Source: Allolobophora icterica (lineage: Eukaryota > Annelida > Clitellata > Crassiclitellata > Lumbricidae). From it: a DNA stretch of 64,000 bases. The position numbers and the translations under genes are program-made. This document shows, piece after piece, positions 52,801-62,272 of the stretch; position 1 is the first letter of the stretch; each line of letters opens with the position of its first letter. Location: positions 57,437,950 through 57,501,949 of the forward strand of contig OY744610.1 of assembly GCA_963556255.1 (NCBI GenBank), given 5' to 3'. The notes beneath the pieces are model-generated. The model was not told the DNA's origin and made no database searches. It saw only the letters and a program-made list of their open reading frames with translations.

Positions 52801-55800
52801 TTCATCGAAAAATGACGCAGTCCTTTGCCACCGTGTGTTCCCTTTCGCCTTTTGCTACAACAATAAACAAAACGCATCAGACAACATTGCATCTGCTAGA
52901 CATCTAGTTCGAGTAAACAAATACAACCAAGACATACATAATAATAATAATAATAATCTTTTCTTTAATTAAGCGCCTGCAAACGCACTGCGCTGTACAT
53001 TGAACATACATATAGTAGAAACGGCAGCCACACAGGGCGCCTTACGTACATGTATTAAGTAGAAACACACATGATAACAGTTTTACAGGAGTCGAATATA
53101 ACTGCTTATGCGGCAGCCACATACGGCGCCAAATCACGGTCTCCTATTCATTTAACCACCGCCGCCGCCTAGCGAGTGGAAAGGAGAATTAACCTTAAAT
53201 TTGCGGATGTCTACCGGGTTCGATCTTGGTACCTTCAGCTCTTCACGCCAGTGTCTTATCCATTACTCTACGGGCCCCATGCATACACTGAGAAGAGCTG
53301 GATAGTATGATGCAGATGCGATACATCGTCCCAAAAAACCAATATGATAAAAATCGATCATAAGAAACATGTGTAAGTATGCCTCTGTTTCTGCTTATGT
53401 GCATGACATCTTACACTTGCTCCCTGTCTCCCAGCGCATCTCCTATAGGATCACTGCACTAGTTTCTCGTTGCCTTCAAGGTTGTGCCCCCTCTTACTTA
53501 TGTGATCTCTGTCACCCGGAGTCCAACGGTGTAGCTCGTCAGGCATTTTGCTCTTCAGCCAGAGGGGAACTATTAGTTCTGCGGGTTCATTCCTATACCG
53601 GGCAACGCCGGACATTTTCAGTTGTGGGTCCCTCCACGTAGAATGGACTTCCACCGGAGCTGTGTTTATTGTCTCCGAACAATCTACTTGCTTTCTATGA
53701 ATCACTTAAGTCTTTTCTTTAGCCGTGGCTGGGCTGGGAGCGCTCCTGAGTAGGTATCTTGAAGGGTCGCCATACAAATTCTCAGAATGAAGGAATGACT
53801 GAAAGTGATAGAAAGATTATGGGTTTGAAACTGCTGAGTGCAAAAACTCAGTATATTGATTTACCCCGGACAAGTTGTTTACACAGAACCAACCTGTCTG
53901 AATAGAACTGCTCTGAAACATCTTCGGGGGGTGGCATCGGTCTTTTTGCCGGGGCAACCGTCCACGTCTGCTGATGCTGTATGGGCTGATTCTGACTGGG
54001 GGTGGTTATCAGCTGGATCACCTTAGGAACTACGGGCGTTGCTCGAAACACACCGCCATTCTGGGTAACGTTTAACACAGTTTGCTGAAAAGCAATTGAG
54101 AACATGCTTCAAAACTCAAAAAAAAAATTATGCAGAAATTCAAACAAAACTAAATTAAACAGTATGTGTTTTGAGTTCAATGGCTAACTGCAACCTAGTC
54201 AATTTTCATCAAACCGTTAGCTTAGAAACTATTGCATCATACAGTAGGATCAATTTGCCAGGAATCACGAGGACTCTAAGTAACACAAGAATAGGCTATA
54301 TTGTAGAACTGTTGCCTTGTTTGTGCTCAAGTAAAAAAATCTTTACACCCACCAGGACCATGCCCTCAGAGGACGACTCTCTTAACAGTGATCCACATAA
54401 AGGGGTGCTTACCATGCTCTCCTTAAGGTCAAGTTCAATTATGCAATGAAATACATCGCAACTTCATACTACAAAGTTGTCACAAAAAGCATCCATCAAG
54501 TTATAAAAAGGTAGTGTTGTAGGAAGGCAACGTTCTCAAGCTGAAACTGGATTCACATTGTATGTCGTGATACATCAGAATCTGTGCTATAATGTATGGA
54601 TAGGTCTCAGTTAGAAACACTTAACCATTATATATTAAATCTATTTTACAATCCAAGACGTCTAACAAAAATATTTGTGTACTTTAAATGCAAAAGTGAT
54701 TTTTCCATCAAATTTAATCATGTACTGGCTAACAGTTTTAACAGACAACATCACATACAAAATCAAAATTTTTTAAATACGACAACAGTCCGAAGAATCC
54801 AGTTTAGACTGTTAACTACTTCAGCGCTAAACTACTTCAGCTACTTTTTAAGACTGCTAACTACTTCAGTGTGTTAAACTACTTCAGCTACATTTTAAGA
54901 CTGTTAACTATTTCAGTGTTAAACTACCTCAGCTACTTTTTTAGACTGCTAACTATGCAGTGTTAAACTACTTCAGCTACTTTTAAGACTGCTAACTACT
55001 TCAGTGTGTTAAACTACTTCAGCTACATTTTAAGACTGTTAACTATTTCAGTGTTAAACTACCTCAGCTACTTTTTAAGACTGCTAACTACTTCAGTGTT
55101 AAACTACTTCAACTACTTTTAAGACTGCTAACTACTTCAGTGTTAAACTACTTCAGCTACATTTTAAGACTGTCAACTTCCACATATAATCAATTCACAA
55201 TTCACAAACAGTCACAAGAATAAATGTTCTGTGCTAATGTGAGCAAAACCTTAGCTGAAGATGTGCCAGCAATGGGTGCTGATTGCAAAAGAACGGTTCT
55301 TGTGGGGTTCGAAAGTTGAGCAACGTTGAAAGCCGTCTTCACACCGGATGACACAGGAACAGCAATTAGCTTGATTGCTAAAAACAAACAGGCATTGTTG
55401 TAACACAGTACACACACCTTAGCAGAAATCCAACAAACAGCCAATACACTCTCTCAGTACATCTGAAGCCCCATACTTTTCAACTGTTAGACAGCCGCTC
55501 TTCACAACCTTTGTGAGGTTAGTAAAATGTGTTACATAAGTGTTCATATACAAACACATATGCGTATGCATACATGTACTTATCTAGATATATACGTAAG
55601 TCTAGTTTCAGTGTCTTTTAAAGGGCTCCATATACATGTCAATGTACACATTGCAGGCAAAACTGAACTACATATACATACGGTAATCCTATTAGGCTGA
55701 TTGTTCCAAGCCAATATTTTCAAAAGGGGGTTAATTTATCACGTTAAGAAGTAAGATAAAAATCATGTATGATGCACTAAATTACTAAGATGATTTCTCT

Positions 55801-58800
55801 CACTGAACCCCAAACACAAATTCCAAAGTTATGCACGTTTTCAAGCTGATGTACTATATTAAAAGCTGATGCAAAATGTAACAATGCTGTGATGATAAAC
55901 CTCAAGTGATTGAGGTTGTACTGTTTTATCATCACTGCTCATAGTTACCCTTTGGCTTTCAAGACTTTCATCATGTGCCAAACTTAAAACAACAAAGGAG
56001 TTCCGGATGACTGAAGAAGATAAACATCCCTGATTGGTAGAAATGGCTGTCAAACTAACCACAATATTTCACATCTGCATGTAAGATTCAGGCAGCCTAA
56101 CAACCTAGTACACTAAAGCTCACGTTTCCTGGAGGCACTCATTTCCTTTTCATTTGCCATTGAGCTGGCAATGGAGACATCCCAAGGTCCGCAACACGGA
56201 GTCAGTGTATTGCAGGACTTCCCAGCTTACACCAACTGTTACCAAATTATACCAGACTTGGTGATAGATGTTTACAAACAACTGTCACAGGGACAAACAT
56301 GCAATGCATGATCATCGACCAAGTGTGTTTCCAATAGACCATATTTCATAGTCAGGCAGCTTAATAACTTTGTGCTCATAAAAATATTTGCCTATCAGTA
56401 AAAATCAGTGTAAACAGTGATAGCACAGTAAATCATCCAGAATTGTTATTGGGATGATAAGATAGCACTTACTTTTACTCTTGGGAGCAACTGGTGCGGC
56501 TTTAGCAATTTCTTCGTTACTGTCGAGAATTCCAGCCTAGTTCACAAACACAGAGTGAACAAATGAAAATTTTAACTCCTTCCCTCTGTAGTTTATACTC
56601 AACCGTAACCACACCCCATCAAAAATCCCCATTATCATCAGACAAAAACAGTTATTTCTTCACAAAATATGTAGAAAGTTTGATCTTTAAATGCTTGCTA
56701 ATCAAGAACTGTCAATCAGGCAGAAAACTAATCCAGAGTAAAAATTATGCCAACTAAAAACTCTACCTCTCTTGCTAGGGTGTCAATGCCAGAGTCTTGA
56801 TAAAACTTCAGAATATCTTCAGGGATCTGTGAAGAACTGCTTGGTGTAGATGGTGTTGAAACACCCTTACCTTGTCCTAAAAAAATTAACAGAACACACT
56901 CAAACACAGATGACCACCCAACCAACCAATACCCTTCCTGGCTGGCAGTTTGCTACTGTCGATACAAAACTTTGTCGAGGCTATGAATTCACCAATGGTT
57001 AGTATAGTGTTGACTCATTAGAATCAGGGGAGAGGGGTTGGGGGGGGGCAGGACATGCCTTATGATAGTGTCAAAACCAGACCAAGCGTAGAAAGGGAAA
57101 ATGCAGAAGTCAATATTTAGCACTGCGCTGCAGTACTTAACCATGTGTTAACCATCATTATGGTGTCAAATTCATAACTTTTCGGGACATGTATTCAACT
57201 ACACTTCACATTAAGCAAAATGGCCCATAAACAGGGAGCAGTGTTTAATCTAGACGTCTTTTGGGGGGGAATTCCCCCCCCAGGATTTAAGTTTTCCCCC
57301 AGAGGCCAGCAACATTATAATGTAGAGACCTGTTTTGTGAAGAGTAAATGAGTAACAGAAGAAGAAAAATAATAGTATAAGATATATGACAGGTTTTTGA
57401 GAGATGAATTGCTAAAAAAAAAGGTCGTCAAAGGTTTATGTTGCAAAAAAGTCAGGAAAGTGGGACGAATTACTAAAAAAAGTCATCAACTTTTTTCAAG
57501 ATGAAATTCCTACAATTTGTTGACGTTGGAACACGGATGAAATTTCTCCCAAAAAGGTCGCTGTTTTTGGTCGCCCCCAACAAACCTTGTTTCCCCCCTC
57601 AGAAGAGGGGAACTAGATTAAACACTGAACAGGGAGTGCATAGACAAGACCACACTGTACTTGAATGTGTGGGATATCAGCAGGATACAATGTCATCTGG
57701 TGCAAATTGGGAGGTTAAAATGTTGTCTAGTTTGGAGAAAATGGTGTCCAATTGTTGCACTGTTAAGGTCATGTCTCAATGGGAGGTTGAAATAGTGTCA
57801 AATTATTGCAATGTTAAGTTTGTACCTCTGCCAAAAGACCCTACAATGTTGGGACCTTGTTTCTCAAGAGTTCAAAGCCAAAAGCGGCTCATTACAGTGG
57901 CACATTCAGCAACACAAACCATAAGACATTTCACTGGTGATCAGTGCTTAACTCCTTAACTGTACAATACCCGTTTTTCTTCTGTTCTCTGTTTTGAAAT
58001 AAGAAATTCCTCTTTAGATTGTCTGCGATTTATCTAGTTCTGATAGGTGACTCTTTTAATCACAATCATACAGTCAGCCACCGCAATCCAGATGGCCAGC
58101 AAAGCAATTAAATCCATCATTAAAATGTAGTTAAATCAAATCAATAGAAATGTCACAATCTTATGAGTAATCAGATATAAGTCAGTGCTTTAAACGAACT
58201 GAAGACATAAAGCACCTAATACAAAGCTGTATGAACCAGAGTTGTCATGAAAAATTTATCAAGAAACCATTTGGTTTTGTCCCACATACAGCTAGAAATA
58301 TGACCCATGACAAAAAAAAGCAAATCACAGCAGTTTTTTTACGAATTCTCCAAGAAACTGCAGAGACACAAGTAAAAATTATCAAAAGCAGTAGAAAGAT
58401 ACTGTTCACTGGGATTTCTTACAGTCATCCAAAAAAACAGTCTTAAATAGTGATGGTAGGTTTATAAATAACTCCTGTGACATATAACTGGTCTCTCTGG
58501 CAACCAGACCCTGGTCTCTATGGAACCGGACTTGAACTTCCACTGGACATTGATCTCTGGACACAACCCTAATATGACACAGCGCTTGTGAATAAGCTCG
58601 TGCTTTGCACTTAACTTTAGAGTAGTGCTTTAGAAATTTGGAGATTAAGATTTCTGGCTTGTATGCTTACTTTTTAACAAGTCTTCATCAAAAATATTTA
58701 TAATTTAAATAATAATTTATAATTTTTATACTTGTAAGAAGAAGAGAACAGCAGTCCCTTACGCTAGCCTGGAGCCAGCCATGGGTATGAAGTGTTAGAG

Positions 58801-60340
58801 GCTTCATTTTCTTAGCCTTGGCATATGAGGGCGGGTGGCCAGTCCTCTCCCTCGCCGTCTCATCTTTCCACTATAGTGCATGGTCAGTGTACTCATTACA
58901 GTAGAACTGGCTACGGGTGCATGCGGACCAGAAATCTCGAACCAATTTCTGCCCTGTGAGGAATTTGAATCCCCAACCTCTCGACTGACAGTACAGGACA
59001 TTAACCACTACACTGTCAAGCACCCTTTTATATAATGTATAACAAATTTTTTTTACATAATTTAAACAAACTTCACTTTTAAATTTTCATTATAATTGTT
59101 CACTATGATTTCACCAGAAACCATCGATCGGTGTCTCGTGTAACAAAACAGCGGTGCTACAGAAGTTATTAGATTATTATTACATTGGAATTGGTTGGCC
59201 CGAGTTCAATGTTTCATAATTATGAACCCAAGTTGAAACAAAATGTTTGATGAACAGGAAGCCAATGCAAAGATTTAAGCACAGAGGTTATAAGTTCATA
59301 TTTTGACATAGCATTGTGCTTCTGCAGCGGAAAATTCCGCCACGCAACACATTTAGAAATTACTAATGCGGCGGAAATTTCCGCTTTACTAATATTAGCG
59401 GAATCTTTACTTCTGCGGCAGAAGATTCGGCTTTCCTAAGCAAATAGGAATTCGCATTGTCCATAAGTGTAGATTCTGGGGGGGAGCAGCCGGGGCATGT
59501 GCCCCCCAATAATTAATATGGACTGTACATTCAATGCAACAACTGTACAATTAATAGCCGAACCCCCCCCCTAATATTTTGGACAAGAAAACATTTCATT
59601 ATAATTCTCAAACTAGAAGTTGCATGGTCGATGAAAATTAACTGAAAGTTGAAGTTGGATGAACGATGAAAATATTTGATAATTAAACCCAAATTAGAAG
59701 TATGCAACATGGCGTTAATATTAAGGGACGCTAAAACGATAAAATTTAATTACCCTAACTCTAACCCTAATGCTTTTTGTTTTGAACTTTGAGGTTTAAA
59801 ATATGAATGCGAGCACAGCAGAAATTCAAGAATTGCTGAGGTTCGAATGGGCATGTGTGAAGGTCTGCACATGAAGGTTTGCGCAAGGTTTTCCACCGCG
59901 GATGTAATATTTTTCTATCTAGTGCTGCGGAATATTCCGCTGCAGAAGATTTATCCTTTGACATAGTAGTTGACTCTAGATAGCCAAACAGTCTGAACTC
60001 TGGAGTTTCAGCATGTTTGGGATGCTACCATAAAAAGTGCATTGCTTCTCAAATGAAAAGAAAGCAAGGTGAAAGTAAGGTAGGAGAATGTATCCCATTC
60101 ACTTTCACATCATACCCAGATGTGCCACACTGAGAAAATAAAAAGTGTTGGATGGGTCAAGTTAAGTTTACCCTTGCATGACCACTGATCGCTCAGTTAT
60201 TCTGTTTTATCCAGTTAACGCTATGCGTTATCGCTTCCGGTTACAAGCTCATAAAAGATCAGGTATTTCTCCTGAAACGGCAATCAATGCTTACCATCTT
60301 CGAGCCACAGGCTTGTGAGGGTGGTGTTGTTCGAAGCCAT
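43869..60340 (-). CDS. TFDP1: transcription factor DP (E2F dimerisation partner), complete, 11 exons
   Basis: Minus-strand coding exons: 60340-60295, 56876-56767, 56536-56473, 55377-55250, 54084-53894, 52854-52701, 49788-49633, 48728-48660, 46733-46585, 45938-45772, 44062-43869. Phases agree throughout and give 475 residues; human TFDP1 has 410. The DNA-binding domain spans exons 6-7: [32 protein letters not shown], the E2F/DP-conserved [17 protein letters not shown], then [18 protein letters not shown]. Exons 8-10 give the DP coiled coil ([28 protein letters not shown]) and marked box ([46 protein letters not shown]). Exon 11 ends in an acidic tail, [14 protein letters not shown] heterodimerises with E2F to bind TTTSSCGC sites in cell-cycle promoters. 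The N-terminus ([16 protein letters not shown]) and Gln/Pro/Ser-rich exons 2-5 are less conserved. Large introns hold many transposons. TFDP1 versus TFDP2 cannot be distinguished, as invertebrates usually have one gene. Confidence 0.95.
44147..44332 (+). mobile_element. tRNA-derived SINE, family 3 (copy A)
   Basis: TAGCCAATTGGTCAGAGTGC head (A-box-like), GAGCCTCCTCC, ACAATTGCTCAGTGCCATTG body and an ATA/AAT microsatellite tail from about 44309. The related copy is at 46190. Confidence 0.7.
45991..46124. mobile_element. small CA...TG MITE (copy B)
   Basis: 134 bp, same family as 2671-2819, with flanks GCTCCACT and GTTCCACT (7 of 8 match) supporting an 8-bp target duplication. Located in a DP intron beside exon 10. 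Confidence 0.7.
46190..46350 (+). mobile_element. tRNA-derived SINE, family 3 (copy B)
   Basis: TAGCCAGTTGGTTAGAGTGC (A-box-like), GGGTTTCAGCCTCCTC (decayed B box) and ACAACTGCTCAGTGACATG body. No microsatellite tail is preserved. Confidence 0.65.
46750..46829. repeat. exact 40-bp tandem duplication
   Basis: AGTAGATTGATTCTCTTTAT through CAACAGCTTAGAAA occurs twice in direct tandem with no visible differences, immediately upstream of the DP exon 9 acceptor on the minus strand. This looks recent. Confidence 0.85.
46894..47530. mobile_element. 475-bp inverted-terminus element flanked by 81-bp direct repeats
   Basis: 46894-46974 and 47450-47530 are direct repeats of 81 bp with about six differences. 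Exactly between them lies 46975-47449, whose ends TAGGGATCAACCGG and CCGGTTGACCTCTA are inverted repeats of hAT-like appearance. No normal 8-bp target duplication is seen at the element edges. Confidence 0.75.
47940..48320 (-). mobile_element. SINE family 1 inserted into SINE family 2 (both minus)
   Basis: Family 2 sequence runs GCAGCCATGGGTATGAAGTG and resumes as TAGTGACTTCATTTCC, then CTTGGCATGTGAGGGC. Family 1 (47976-48188) interrupts it: an ATT-type tail at the left, TTTCAAACTGACAGACGCAG body, and the tRNA-like head GTGTTACCATTACTCTATCC at the right. The break point corresponds to the same site in the intact family 2 copy at 58785-58800. Confidence 0.8.
48845..49100 (+). pseudogene. LINE reverse transcriptase C-terminal fragment
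   Basis: Plus strand reads [18 protein letters not shown], then [29 protein letters not shown] and PAHGQRT. The order (K-x-GH-x-LRGDSLL, basic R-x-R segment, LK-x-AQ-x-R-x-W, PA-GQ) matches the C-terminus of many non-LTR endonuclease/reverse transcriptases. It lies in a DP intron, antisense to the gene. Only the last ~75 codons survive. Confidence 0.75.
49319..49479. mobile_element. short hAT-type MITE with perfect 8-bp target duplication
   Basis: 161 bp with CAGGGGCATCTACACC and TAGATGCCCCTG ends, flanked by CTTCAGGA on both sides (49311-49318, 49480-49487). The interior is strongly G-rich on the plus strand. Confidence 0.9.
49815..50010 (-). mobile_element. LINE 3' end, minus orientation
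   Basis: GAGATTTATATAGCACATTT followed by GAGACTCATCAGAGGCACTC is the reversed tail type of the CR1/L2-like family here. The adjacent GGCATAGCGCCTTG resembles the body. Decayed. Confidence 0.4.
50477..51978. mobile_element. 1.5-kb hAT-type element with long inverted arms and CXC-like ORF
   Basis: Begins CAGTGTTATTTAAGTTAACT and ends with its near-complement AGTTAACT...CTTAAATAACACTG; CCTCGAAC flanks both sides (50469-50476, 51979-51986), a perfect 8-bp duplication. Sub-terminal blocks are tandem AACTAAAACTGAAA units. A second inverted pair, about 50805-50930 and 51580-51700, includes GACCCTGCTGAAAACG and its complement. The minus-strand ORF 51560-51312 sits between them. No transposase domain is visible, so it is probably non-autonomous. 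Confidence 0.88.
51312..51560 (-). CDS. 82-aa cysteine-rich CXC-like ORF inside the 1.5-kb element
   Basis: An ATG-started 82-residue ORF with [16 protein letters not shown], then [14 protein letters not shown] and HCNN. The spacing resembles the CXC (tesmin/TSO1-like) half-motif found in several transposon-linked and chromatin proteins. It begins [11 protein letters not shown] and contains HAPVWSTND before the cysteines. It is bounded by the long inverted arms, so it may be a captured fragment of a larger protein. A stop follows HCNNA. Whether it is translated is unknown. Confidence 0.5.
   Translation of the reverse strand: MGKQDGDQYGSNASLIRMECDEEGVHAPVWSTNDSVPQSCMEFVYCKSCKVDKCCTKRCSCRSANLPCTHRPMCNCIHCNNA
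52144..52595. mobile_element. hAT-type MITE with an internal 31-bp tandem array
   Basis: 452 bp with CAGCGCTTCCCAAACTTTT and CTTTGGGAAGCACTG ends, flanked by TTCTAAAC on both sides (52136-52143, 52596-52603). Near the left end the unit CTTTTCAGTGTGACGGAC plus CGGCAGGAATTTA is repeated five times (about 52157-52312). Confidence 0.93.
52938..53278 (-). mobile_element. tRNA-derived SINE, family 4, with ATT tail
   Basis: On the minus strand the head has GGGCCCGTAGAGTAATGGAT (A-box-like) and GATCGAACCCGG (B-box-like). The body includes GGCGCC repeats and the tail is an ATT microsatellite at about 52938-52957. It is a single copy here and lies between DP exons 5 and 6. Confidence 0.7.
53385..53795 (+). 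pseudogene. CR1/L2-like LINE 3' end with a nonsense mutation
   Basis: Reads [53 protein letters not shown] then T, a stop where Trp is normal (STW-N), NGLPPEL, LKSFLF and an untranslated tail ending GCCATACAAATTCTC and GAATGAAGGAATGA. LH-LPV-QRI-YKI and RTFSVVGPS are hallmarks of CR1/L2-type reverse transcriptase C-termini. It is inactive. Confidence 0.88.
54795..55170. repeat. minisatellite of TTAAACTACTTCAGCTAC units
   Basis: Alternating TTTTAAGACTG-TAACTA-TTCAGTG and TTAAACTACTTCAGCTAC segments, about 45-60 bp per unit, repeat about eight times just beyond the DP exon 4 donor (55249). Confidence 0.85.
57239..57627. mobile_element. MITE with 9-bp target duplication (copy 2)
   Basis: 389 bp with the same CAGTGTTTAATCTAGACG and CTAGATTAAACACTG ends as 40174. 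Flanks are AACAGGGAG on both sides (57230-57238, 57628-57636), nine identical bases. Confidence 0.92.
57640..58734. other. DP intron 1 interior, nothing further recognised
   Basis: Short ORFs (57501-57959, 58231-58446) lie here, but neither has family resemblance. TGTCTC/GGAGGTT-like segments around 57680-57800 look like a weak tandem repeat (GGAGGTTAAAATG-TGTC). Confidence 0.35.
58735..59030 (-). mobile_element. tRNA-derived SINE, family 2 (copy D, minus)
   Basis: Reverse of the family 2 body: GCCATGGGTATGAAGTGTTA, CCTTGGCATATGAGGGCGGG, and at the right the tRNA-like head with GGAATTTGAATCCCCAACC and GACATTAACCACTACACTGT. In DP intron 1. Confidence 0.8.
59467..59705. mobile_element. small CA...TG MITE (copy C) joined to fold-back sub-repeats
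   Basis: 59467-59586 matches the GGGGCAYGTGCCCC family (copies 2671, 45991) but lacks its normal right end. It is followed to about 59705 by diverged units ACTAGAAGTTG plus CGATGAAAAT, the inner sub-repeat of the fold-back element at 37660-38125. Confidence 0.6.
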
Positions 60341-60620
60341 TGTAGCACTACGTCTGACCACGCACAATTCGCCTCAGCAAGTCTACCGTATCAAGCCAGC
60401 AGTTAAAAAATAGACACTGTATTCTACTGTAGTTGCATGTACTATTGTGAGTTCAACCCTCAATTCAGATCACGCAAATGAGAATAAATTCAGTTAAATC
60501 CGATACTTGATCGAAAAAGAACCAAGATGGCGGAACCTCAACAACTGGGAGGCGACGATTCTGACGCTTATAACTAACTTTTAAGCGATCGCCATTGAAG
60601 AATTCACAAATAATATACTC
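60341..60620 (-). promoter_or_regulatory. probable DP promoter/5' UTR region
   Basis: AAGATGGCGG at 60524-60533 matches the YY1 core-promoter consensus on the plus strand, and CpGs are locally enriched (60340-60600). The motif lies about 190 bp upstream of the DP start codon; its orientation might equally serve transcription to the right. No TATA box. Moderately speculative. Confidence 0.35.
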
Positions 60621-62272
60621 AGAGAATTTTAAAAAAAATTATTGTAACTAAGTCTTTTATAATAAAATAAATATGAACAGTCTGCGTTTGACTCCAGCTA
60701 AAGGCCTTCACTCGGATATTTCTCTTTGCGCCCAACTGCGACAGCACAGTTTCGATTGGTCCGCCAGCAAACTCCATCACGTGACATATTTATAGCCATT
60801 CATGCACACCAGAATATTTACTGCTCAGATACCAAGATACCAATATCTAGAATACTCACGCTTTCTTTATATAAGTAAGTAGTTTAGAATTTGGATTTTA
60901 CGTAAATCGATTTTTCGGTGAGGAAAAGAATTACAAACAAAAGAAGATGCCATTCTTCTACTCGTGAACGTCGCATTTCTTCAGCGCTCAAAACTCTTTC
61001 GTGACCATTGCGCCATAGGCGTAGGTCTGACTTTGCAATGTACGGCGGTGTCCGACCACTACTCGTAATCGTAATCATAATCTCGAAATTTCTACAGCGC
61101 TCAAAAAAGGGAATTCGCGGGAACCAGCTTATCAAATGAGCTTAGTAAAATCATAATCGATTGCCAATCACCCACCATCATTTTCCTTTATCTATCACCC
61201 CTCAGACTTTGAACTTCAAACTGAAGTTTCACCTTTTCAAGAATTCCTACGCCGACTCATCTAATCCTACGTCTTCCAATACTCAACCTAAATGATTCCC
61301 GCCTTATCAGCTACTCTGCCTCATCTCATGATCTGGACCCTTTGGTAACAGGACTCGGACCTCCTTTTGACTACCCTCACAGTATAAATAATTAATTATT
61401 TATACTGTGCTACCCTTTAGACAACCTCTCTGATTTGACGTAGCGCTCGTGAATAAGCTGGTGCTCTGCGCTTGCCTTTTAAGGTGGCGCTTTAGAAATT
61501 TGTAGTTTACGATGACGATTAGGCCTACATCACCAGTTTACTGGGCAACGCTACGTCCTTGCCCAAACTATATTCCGGGGAATAAGCCTAAATGTCGAGG
61601 GAGTAAGCTTATTGACTTACGTACTTACTTAAATAAATGCGCGATATCTTTTATTGAAGACTCGAGAAAAAGCTGAGAATTTTAAGTCTGAAATTCGGTT
61701 CCAACTTTGAAATTAAAAAGTTAATTTGACGTTTTTCTGAAATTCTGGTTAGTTGGTGAAATTCGTTTACTTTGTGCATTACACGCGAGTATCATATTTT
61801 CATACAATATTGAACTGTACAAAGACGTTTGTTATTAAGTAAGATATTGTTGGGGTTGGGTCTGTGTGTGTACGCGAGCCGACCACCGCTGACGCTTCTC
61901 GTTATCTGAGCAGTGTTTGCTAGCTGGTAGATGTCGTGCTTAATTACATTTAATTTCGTTTAGGCTGGCGATGATAGCGCCTCTGATTATTTTACCTGAA
62001 TGGCGCTATATAAATTCACATACTAAATAAATGATATCGGCGTACGTTTTCACAGGACCGGTTATTTAACTGTATTCGAGATTGCAAAGTTCTGGTGTAA
62101 ATTAAATACGGTAAATTCTTATGTCAGCGTAGAGTAACTTGTGTAAGTTGAATGGCAATAGTAGGCAATTGTTCTTGAGGCTCATTAGATAGCGGGTGTT
62201 GCATTTTTTAATGTTAGTTCTAAATTATATGGGTGTTAGAATTTGCTTACAGGTAATCAGAGTTCAGTCACA
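60621..62272. other. intergenic region between DP and DBR1
   Basis: Contains a perfect 32-bp palindrome at 61378-61409 and a LINE tail (GCGCTATATAAATTCACATAC) near 61999. The DBR1 promoter and 5' UTR should be in the last few hundred bases, but no motif is clear. Confidence 0.4.

Noticed and set aside
61862..62040. Possible extra gene upstream of DBR1
   Set aside because: Only a LINE-type tail and non-coding sequence could be seen.
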